Shown here in pieces: positions 6,912-11,294 of a stretch of DNA of 11,294 bases. Below the pieces are notes generated by a model. The model had not been told where the DNA came from. It did not search any database and worked only from the letters and a program-made list of their open reading frames with translations. Every line of letters begins with the position of its first letter. Position 1 is the stretch's first letter. The position numbers and the translations under genes were made by a program. The stretch is from assembly GCF_934747485.1 (NCBI RefSeq), contig NZ_CAKVGN010000083.1, positions 1 to 11,294 of the forward strand, in the 5' to 3' direction. The stretch is from an uncultured Brachyspira sp. GTDB taxonomy: Bacteria; Spirochaetota; Brachyspiria; Brachyspirales; Brachyspiraceae.

Positions 6912-7222
6912 CCCCCGCCCTTTATTCTTTATTGTTTTTAGTTGAATATTTAAATTTAATTTTTTATATTGTTTCAATTAGAATTTTTAGCCCCACCCAA
7001 GTTGCTATGAGATTTGAAATTTATTTAACGCACGGTGAATATATTTTGATATTTTGTTTAAATTGGATTAATAATGAAGCTTATATTTTAAATCTACTCT
7101 GCGTGCGGTTTTAAAAATAACAAATCTAAAAAAGTTGGGAGGGAGTTATATTTTTAGATTAAGCAATAAAGAAAAATAAGTTTAATTTTTTGTTTTGAAT
7201 TAAAAGAAAAATAGGGTGGGTT
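6912..7222. repeat. Large imperfect palindrome (about 310 bp) with nested GC islands
   Basis: Left and right arms of about 150 nt are inverted copies of each other with scattered mismatches and 1-3 nt slips. Matched pairs are CCCGCCCT 6914-6921 with AGGGTGGG 7213-7220, ATTG 6968-6971 with CAAT 7164-7167, CCCACCCAA 6992-7000 with TTGGGAGGG 7135-7143, AGATTTG 7010-7016 with CAAATCT 7121-7127, and CGCACG 7029-7034 with CGTGCG 7102-7107. In each pair left start plus right end is 14134-14137, so they share one dyad axis near 7067.5. The GC islands are striking in otherwise AT-only sequence. The short open frame through it (6932-7114, TTG start, no ribosome binding site) is not thought to be a gene. 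It may be a miniature inverted-repeat element or a long-hairpin RNA. Only one copy lies in the window. Confidence 0.75.
7123..7160. repeat. Perfect 10-bp inverted repeat inside the right arm of the palindrome
   Basis: AATCTAAAAA (7123-7132) is the exact inverse complement of TTTTTAGATT (7151-7160). The 18-nt loop between them carries the GGGAGGG island. It is an alternative local hairpin to the long palindrome, displaying the G-rich motif in its loop. No T-run follows on the plus strand, so it does not look like a terminator. Confidence 0.5.
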
Positions 7223-7276
7223 TTAGAAAAAAATAAAAAATAACGGCTGCTAATATTTTTATTAACAACCGTTATT
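7222..7276 (-). terminator. Intrinsic terminator of the 2-oxoacid oxidoreductase operon
   Basis: Arms 7261-7276 and 7239-7254 form a 16-bp stem around a 6-nt loop. In the minus-strand transcript the only two non-Watson-Crick positions are G-U pairs, and the base of the stem contains AATAACGG/CCGTTATT. Reading on in the minus direction, the stem is followed by TTTTTATTTTTTT-like sequence (7238 down to about 7226). The stem starts 25 nt after the TAA of the alpha-beta gene. This is a textbook Rho-independent terminator; the wobble pairs show the minus strand is the one it serves. Confidence 0.9.
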
Positions 7277-7301
7277 ATTTATGTTCTAAGCTATTAGTTT
7301 A

Positions 7302-9566
7302 TTATAGAACAGGACTTTCATGCATAGCTTTGATTCTAGCCCATCTTCTATCAACTTCAGCTTGGAATCTGTCAAGAATATCTTGATGTTTAAGAAGGTG
7401 TTTAGTTTTACCCATTAATTTTAACCATTCAGTAACAGGTAATTTTTTGTCATCAGCTACCATATTAGTTATAGTAGTAACACCTTGTTCAACCTCATAT
7501 AATGGGAAGAAACAGCAATCAACAGCAGCTTTAATAATATCTTTACCCATATCATCAGGAGTTTTCCAGTTTAATGGACAAGTGATAAGAAGTTTAACGA
7601 AAGCAGTACCAACATTATTAGCATACCATTGAGCTTTAGCAGCTTTTTTAACTAAATCTAAAGGATAAGCTTCACAACCAGTAGCAATGTAAGGAACGTG
7701 ACAACCATTAAATATTTGAGCAACATCTTTGTGGTTGAATTGTTTACCAACTTCAGCTTTACCAACGTTAGAAGTAGAAGTTCTATGACCTAATGGAGTA
7801 GAGAATGATAATTGGTTACCAGTGTTCATGTATCCTTCATTATCATATTCTAAGATAATCATTTTGTGATTTCTAATAGCAGCACCAATAGAAGGTCCCA
7901 TACCTATGTCATGACCGCCGTCACCAGTAACCATTATGAAAGTAGGATCTTCTGGTCCGTCAATTTCGCCTCTTCTTTTTCTTTCATGATACATTTCAAC
8001 AACACCAGAAAGAGTAGCAGCACCGTTTTGGAATAAGTTGTGAACATAAGTAGTTCTATAAGAGCTGTAAGGATAACCTGTAGTAACAACCATAGAACAA
8101 CCAGTATGTACCAAAAGTACAACAGCACCTTCTATACCTTTCATAAAAGTATTGATACCAGAGAAAATACCGCAGCCGTTACAAGCACCATGACCTTGAG
8201 CATAACGATAAGCTTTACCAGTTAATTCTCTAAGAGGCGGAACTTTAACATCAAGTTTATGAGTTTGTTCATTCATAGTAACAGTGATGCCAGATTTTTG
8301 GCTCTCTAAAGTTAAAGGTTCATGTATAGGTTTCATTTTAACATTAGGATCACCCATGTATTGTTCTAGGTAAGAATGTTTTTCAACAGAACCAGCTTTA
8401 GCTAATTCTTTTAAACCTAAATCAAATAATTCTTTAGCTTTGTCAAGAGTAAACTCAGTACCGCCAAGACCATAAACTCTGCTGATAATAGAAGATTTGT
8501 TATTAGGATCATTTTTAAGAGCAGCTCTAATCTCAGTAGACATATTACCGCCCATACCAGAATAAGTATCTTGTCTGTCGCCTACAACAACTACTTTAAC
8601 ATTAGCAAGTAATTTTTGTAATTCTTTTTCAGGGAAAGGACGAATTTGAGTAATAGCAAAAGCACCTATTTTAAGGTTAGGGTTAGCTTTTCTCATTTCA
8701 TCAACAGCCAAAGTACCAGTTTCATAAGAAGAACCGCAAAGCATTAAAGCAACTTCAGCATCTTCCATTTTGTAAGTTTCTATAGGAGAGTATTTTCTTC
8801 CAGAAAGAGAAGCAAACTCTTCAAATACTTCAGCAATAATAGCTCTAGAATCTTCCAAAGCTTGAGAAAGCTGTAATTTACTGCCTGTTAATTCATCTTC
8901 ATTCATGTAAGGACCAATAGTAACAGGGTTCTTAGTAGGCTCAACAGAAGTAACTTCAGGAGTATATTTGCCTAAGAAATCTTGAACATCTTTATCATTT
9001 TTGAAGAGGTGAATTTTTTTCTTTTGGTGAGAAGTAAAGAATCCATCAGAAGAAACAATGATAGGAAGTTTAGCTTTCTCAGCAATTTTTAATGCAAATA
9101 TATTGAAGTCATAAACCATCTGAGTAGTATGAGCCATAATGATGATCCAACCAGTGTTAAGAGCCATCATAACGTCAGATTGGTCACATTTAATATCTAA
9201 TGGACCAGAAACAGTTCTGTTTACAACGTTTAATACCATAGGGAATCTAGTACCAGCTTGAACAGGTAATTGTTCCATAGCGAAAAGCAAACCGTTAGCA
9301 GAAGTAGCATTGAATACTCTACCGCCTGCAGTAGCAGCACCATAACAAATACCAGCAGCACCATGTTCACCGTCACCAGGAATCATGCAAACAGTATGTC
9401 TTCCATTAGCTTTCATTTCATCTAAGTACTCAGCAATTTGAGTAGATGGAGTGATTGGGTAATAACCCATAACGTGATAATTGATTTGAGCGGCTGCAAT
9501 GGCTGCTAATTCATTACCACTTTCAAGTATGTTTTCTTGCTCAGCAAGATTATATTTTTGTGCCAT
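7302..9566 (-). CDS. 2-oxoacid (probably pyruvate):ferredoxin oxidoreductase, fused alpha-beta subunit
   Basis: This 754-residue protein joins the alpha and beta subunits of the thiamine-diphosphate-dependent enzymes that oxidise pyruvate or related 2-oxoacids plus CoA to acyl-CoA, CO2 and reduced ferredoxin. The alpha part (about 15-390) has GYYPITPSTQIAEYL (34-48), PGDGEHGAAG (63-72), NATSANGL (86-93) and the domain-II stretch around VVVGDRQDTYSGMGG (326-340). The beta part (about 450-700) has GHGACNGCG (458-466) and the diphosphate-binding GDGGHDIGMG (548-557), continuing to DNEGYMNTG (575-583). Cys462, Cys465, Cys490 and Cys663 are well placed to hold the proximal [4Fe-4S] cluster. It lacks gamma and delta modules, which the preceding gene supplies. 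AAGGAG lies 7 nt before the ATG and overlaps the end of the upstream gene; the 14-nt gap implies coupled translation. Substrate among pyruvate, branched-chain oxoacids and 2-oxoglutarate is not certain. Confidence 0.93.
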   Translation of the reverse strand: MAQKYNLAEQENILESGNELAAIAAAQINYHVMGYYPITPSTQIAEYLDEMKANGRHTVCMIPGDGEHGAAGICYGAATAGGRVFNATSANGLLFAMEQLPVQAGTRFPMVLNVVNRTVSGPLDIKCDQSDVMMALNTGWIIIMAHTTQMVYDFNIFALKIAEKAKLPIIVSSDGFFTSHQKKKIHLFKNDKDVQDFLGKYTPEVTSVEPTKNPVTIGPYMNEDELTGSKLQLSQALEDSRAIIAEVFEEFASLSGRKYSPIETYKMEDAEVALMLCGSSYETGTLAVDEMRKANPNLKIGAFAITQIRPFPEKELQKLLANVKVVVVGDRQDTYSGMGGNMSTEIRAALKNDPNNKSSIISRVYGLGGTEFTLDKAKELFDLGLKELAKAGSVEKHSYLEQYMGDPNVKMKPIHEPLTLESQKSGITVTMNEQTHKLDVKVPPLRELTGKAYRYAQGHGACNGCGIFSGINTFMKGIEGAVVLLVHTGCSMVVTTGYPYSSYRTTYVHNLFQNGAATLSGVVEMYHERKRRGEIDGPEDPTFIMVTGDGGHDIGMGPSIGAAIRNHKMIILEYDNEGYMNTGNQLSFSTPLGHRTSTSNVGKAEVGKQFNHKDVAQIFNGCHVPYIATGCEAYPLDLVKKAAKAQWYANNVGTAFVKLLITCPLNWKTPDDMGKDIIKAAVDCCFFPLYEVEQGVTTITNMVADDKKLPVTEWLKLMGKTKHLLKHQDILDRFQAEVDRRWARIKAMHESPVL

Positions 9567-9580
9567 TTATACGCTCCTTA

Positions 9581-10612
9581 TTATTTTTTATAACGTCTGT
9601 ATGTAAGTTTATCAACATCACAATTAGCTTCTACTTCTATTCTTAAAGCCTGCTGATCTTTTTCAAATTTACCAGAATAAGGTCCTTTAGGGCAAGCTCT
9701 AACGCATTTCAAACAACCTTTACAATATTGATAATCAATACCCATCATGTTCATAGCTGTTTTATTAGGGTCTTTCCTGTCTGGTCCTTTTTCCCAAACT
9801 ATACAAAGGTCAGGGCAAACAACTTCACAGTTAGCACAATCAATACAATTAGCAGCATTGAATACAGGTATATTACCAGTACGAGTAACTTGTAAATCTT
9901 TAAGAGTAGAGTTACCAGCAGCGTTAATATAACCTCCTGTTAATTGGTTGTTTTTACCATATACAGGCTCTGGTTTTTTATAAGGGATATATGGATATTT
10001 ACCGTCAGCTTTGAATTCTTTAACAACAGAATCGCTTCCGCCTCTTCTGAAAGCTTCAATATTAGGCTCAACTAATTCAGCTTTTCTTCCGCCGAATTGT
10101 TTTCTGATTTGCTCTTCAAATTTAGCAGAATCTATGAAATCAAGCTGATTAACCATAGCACCCATTATGATAGTATTAGCAGCTTGTGAAGGAAGTTTTA
10201 AATCATTAGCGATTTTTATTGCATCAATACAAACTACTTTACCGCCATGTAATTTAGCAAAATCTCTTGCCTCATCAGGTGTTTTATTAGTGTTGAAAAT
10301 AACTATAGCATCTTCTTTAACACCAGCTAATGTAAGAGGGTTTTTAAGAAGATTCATGTGGAACACTGCCACTACGTGGGGTTCTTCTACAGTAGAGTTT
10401 ACTCTAACTTCAGTTTCTGAAAACCTTACAAAAGATTTTACTGGAGAACCTTTCTTTTCTGAACCATAACTTGAGAATGCAGCACCATAGAAACCTTGTG
10501 TTAAAACGCCTACTTCTGCAAGCATCTTACCAGCACTATTAGCACCCATTCCACCGATACTTTCGAGACGGATCTCGAAAAATCCTAAATCATTGACTTT
10601 TGGGAGTTTCAC
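9581..10612 (-). CDS. 2-oxoacid:ferredoxin oxidoreductase, fused gamma-delta subunit
   Basis: This 343-residue protein combines a gamma domain (about 10-200) with a ferredoxin-like delta domain (about 245-312). The gamma part begins with IRLESIGGMGANSAGKML (14-31), followed by SSYGSEKKGSPVKSFVRFS (48-66), both hallmarks of the POR/KOR gamma family. The delta part holds two [4Fe-4S] motifs, C256-x2-C259-x2-C262-x3-C266 and C297-x2-C300-x2-C303-x3-C307, each followed by Pro. These carry electrons from the catalytic cluster to ferredoxin. An additional Cys270 lies just after the first motif. Translation starts at GTG (10610-10612), supported by AAAGGAG about 9 nt upstream and by the early gamma motif. 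It is the first gene of the operon, 14 nt ahead of the alpha-beta gene. Together the two genes give a complete four-module enzyme. A short perfect hairpin lies in codons 11-18. Confidence 0.93.
   Translation of the reverse strand: MKLPKVNDLGFFEIRLESIGGMGANSAGKMLAEVGVLTQGFYGAAFSSYGSEKKGSPVKSFVRFSETEVRVNSTVEEPHVVAVFHMNLLKNPLTLAGVKEDAIVIFNTNKTPDEARDFAKLHGGKVVCIDAIKIANDLKLPSQAANTIIMGAMVNQLDFIDSAKFEEQIRKQFGGRKAELVEPNIEAFRRGGSDSVVKEFKADGKYPYIPYKKPEPVYGKNNQLTGGYINAAGNSTLKDLQVTRTGNIPVFNAANCIDCANCEVVCPDLCIVWEKGPDRKDPNKTAMNMMGIDYQYCKGCLKCVRACPKGPYSGKFEKDQQALRIEVEANCDVDKLTYRRYKK
10561..10580 (-). repeat. Perfect 8-bp hairpin within the first codons of the gamma-delta gene
   Basis: TTTCGAGA (10561-10568) and TCTCGAAA (10573-10580) are exact inverse complements around a 4-nt loop. 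In the message the loop reads UCCG, which fits the UNCG tetraloop pattern, although the closing pair is A-U rather than the favoured C-G. It begins about 30 nt after the GTG start. It may only reflect coding constraint, or it may affect translation initiation or mRNA stability. Confidence 0.5.
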
Positions 10613-10680
10613 AGTTTTATTCTCCTTTATTATTAAAATATGTGATTTTTGGGTTAATACTCTTATATATCAACTCATAT

Positions 10681-10708
10681 ATTCTACTACAAAATACATA
10701 AAAGTCAA
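10681..10708 (-). promoter_or_regulatory. Promoter of the 2-oxoacid oxidoreductase operon
   Basis: On the minus strand TTGACT (10703-10708) and TAGAAT (10681-10686) are spaced by 16 bp. The predicted start near 10674 gives a leader of about 60 nt that includes AAAGGAG ahead of the GTG. The hexamers are identical to those ahead of the LtaS-like gene. No operator-like dyad was seen next to it. Confidence 0.5.
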
Positions 10709-10882
10709 ATTAAATATTATTATTATACATACAAATATTTTAATGAATATTTAAAAATATATTTGATATACCTAAAAATTCAATATGCTGGTAAATACAT
10801 ATAGCAATTAATATATATTTTAGCTATTTGCAGCAATCTTTGATAATTATATAACTTTTTTTATCTTTAATAATAAATTTAA
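10709..10882. other. AT-rich divergent intergenic stretch, no gene seen
   Basis: This lies between the oxidoreductase promoter and the lipoprotein-leader promoter. It contains only short AT dyads such as AAATATT/AATATTT near 10735-10755 and ATAGC/GCTAT near 10800-10830. No open frame with a ribosome binding site, RNA gene or GC-rich hairpin was recognised on either strand. Confidence 0.5.
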
Positions 10883-10911
10883 TTGACATAAAAATTAATT
10901 TATGCTAAATT
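10883..10911 (+). promoter_or_regulatory. Strong promoter for the repeat-bearing lipoprotein leader
   Basis: A perfect TTGACA (10883-10888) is followed after exactly 17 bp by TAAATT (10906-10911), four of six matches to the -10 consensus. That -10 is preceded by TGC, making it an extended -10. The predicted start is near 10917. If correct, the lipoprotein message has a leader of about 228 nt that contains the whole heptanucleotide array. Confidence 0.6.
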
Positions 10912-10919
10912 AATGTTAT

Positions 10920-11009
10920 ATGAAATACATTAAATTGATGCAAATTATAGACAGTCTACAGTCTACAGTCTACAGTCTACAGTCTACAGTCTACAGTCTA
11001 CAGTCTTAA
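10920..11009 (+). other. Candidate 29-codon leader ORF through the tandem repeat
   Basis: ATG at 10920 sits about 3 nt after the predicted transcription start and opens a frame reading MKYIKLMQIID. It then runs through the array as repeats of SLQSTVY and stops at TAA 11007-11009, immediately after the array. There is no ribosome binding site, so it would have to be translated as a leaderless message. The 7-bp unit has no stop in any plus-strand frame, and its copy number sets the downstream frame. One copy fewer or two more would join this ORF to a 44-codon open frame (11008-11139) ending at TAA 11140-11142, three nt before the lipoprotein ATG. This is suggestive of a coupling or switch device but unproven; chance is a serious alternative. 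Confidence 0.25.
10951..11006 (+). repeat. Heptanucleotide tandem repeat, eight perfect ACAGTCT copies
   Basis: Eight identical 7-bp units run without interruption for 56 bp. They lie 139 bp upstream of the lipoprotein start and downstream of the predicted promoter, so they would be in the transcribed leader. The left edge forms a small dyad, TAGAC-A-GTCTA, with the preceding bases. Perfect short tandem arrays of this kind mutate by slipped-strand mispairing, so copy number is expected to vary between isolates. No complementary AGACTGT stretch was noticed elsewhere in the window. Confidence 0.97.
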
Positions 11010-11145
11010 CGAAAATTTATACTTTATTTTTATGCCTTTTCTTTCGGCATTGCATAAATTCTTTATTTTGATGATGAAATATTATATCTCTAAATATGAT
11101 ATTTTATTATATAAAATCAATATAATTAAAAAAAGGAGATAAAAA

Positions 11146-11294
11146 ATGAAAAAGTTTATTGTTTTAGTATTTGTTGTGGCATTATTTGCAACTTCTTGTA
11201 TATCACAACATAGGCATATAGTTGGTAATGGGCCTCAGACTGGTATAAAAGTAGAAAGAAAACAGTGGTATGCTTTATGGGGATTAGTTCCTGT
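11146..11294 (+). CDS. Lipoprotein precursor, cut by the window end
   Basis: AAAAGGAG at 11131-11138 region precedes an ATG at 11146. The frame stays open for 49 codons and two further bases to the window edge. The protein starts MKKFIVLVFVVALFATSC, a lipoprotein signal peptide with the lipid-modified residue at Cys18 (Ala-Thr-Ser-Cys, a relaxed lipobox as seen in spirochaetes). The mature start carries HRH and a Gly-Asn-Gly stretch, then QWYALWGLVPV. A Trp-rich segment of this type is reminiscent of small Bor-like outer-membrane lipoproteins, but with the C-terminus missing this is only a suggestion. It is expected to be anchored in the outer or inner membrane facing the periplasm or the surface. 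Its expression may depend on the repeat-bearing leader upstream. Confidence 0.85.
   Translation, partial: MKKFIVLVFVVALFATSCISQHRHIVGNGPQTGIKVERKQWYALWGLVP

Noticed and set aside
6932..7114. 60-codon plus-strand open frame in the intergenic region
   Set aside because: It starts with TTG, has no ribosome binding site and runs through both arms of the imperfect palindrome. Its open state is more likely a by-product of that repeat.
7934..8128. 64-codon minus-strand frame inside the alpha-beta oxidoreductase gene
   Set aside because: It lies wholly within a confidently assigned coding sequence in another frame, has no ribosome binding site and yields a low-complexity Leu-rich product.
10167..10469. 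100-codon plus-strand frame opposite the gamma-delta gene
   Set aside because: It is antisense to conserved gamma-domain motifs; long antisense frames are common opposite strongly codon-biased genes.
10951..11006. Tandem array considered as a CRISPR or iteron origin
   Set aside because: Seven-bp units are directly adjacent without spacers, so it is not CRISPR. No replication initiator gene or DnaA-box cluster is nearby, so an iteron origin is not supported.
11027..11052. ATGCC/GGCAT hairpin in the lipoprotein leader as an attenuator
   Set aside because: The stem is only about 5 bp with a 9-nt loop, and the sequence after it is T-rich but interrupted, so it is too weak to call a terminator or riboswitch.

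Overview
The window reads as a chromosomal segment of a very AT-rich anaerobic bacterium, most likely a Brachyspira-type intestinal spirochaete. That placement is inferred from overall base composition, strong AAGGAG-type ribosome binding sites, a ferredoxin-linked 2-oxoacid oxidoreductase, lipoprotein and surface-glycan genes and the style of the glycosyltransferase. No rRNA or other marker gene is present to prove it.

Layout, left to right. Positions 1-51 look like the last 16 codons of a gene entering from the left, perhaps a transposase or integrase. On the minus strand follow a small exported protein (181-708) and a P1-family (DmpA/NylC-type) self-processing aminopeptidase (753-1727). 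Across a 150-bp divergent promoter region, the plus strand carries a degenerate receiver-PilZ regulator (1878-2588) and, 18 nt later, thiD (2607-3416). This pair converges on a visibly AT-richer minus-strand pair: a seven-helix LtaS/OpgB-like phosphatase-superfamily membrane transferase (4637-6847), followed by a family-2-like glycosyltransferase (3432-4583). Together these look like a cell-surface glycan or lipid decoration module.

Between 6848 and 7301 lies a roughly 310-bp imperfect palindrome with its dyad axis near 7067.5, next to a clean intrinsic terminator. The terminator closes a minus-strand operon of two fused-subunit genes, gamma-delta (9581-10612) then alpha-beta (7302-9566). These encode a complete pyruvate/2-oxoacid:ferredoxin oxidoreductase, a central enzyme of anaerobic carbon metabolism, in better-biased and less AT-rich sequence.

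At the right edge a plus-strand lipoprotein gene starts at 11146 and is cut by the window end. It appears to be transcribed from a strong promoter at 10883-10911 through a leader of about 230 nt. That leader holds eight perfect tandem copies of a 7-bp unit (10951-11006), a likely hypervariable locus that may tune or switch expression.

The most noteworthy items are the heptanucleotide array in the lipoprotein leader with its copy-number-dependent leader ORF, the large intergenic palindrome, a Thr-to-Ser change at the predicted nucleophile of the LtaS-like enzyme, a receiver domain lacking its phospho-acceptor Asp, and genes that look leaderless.
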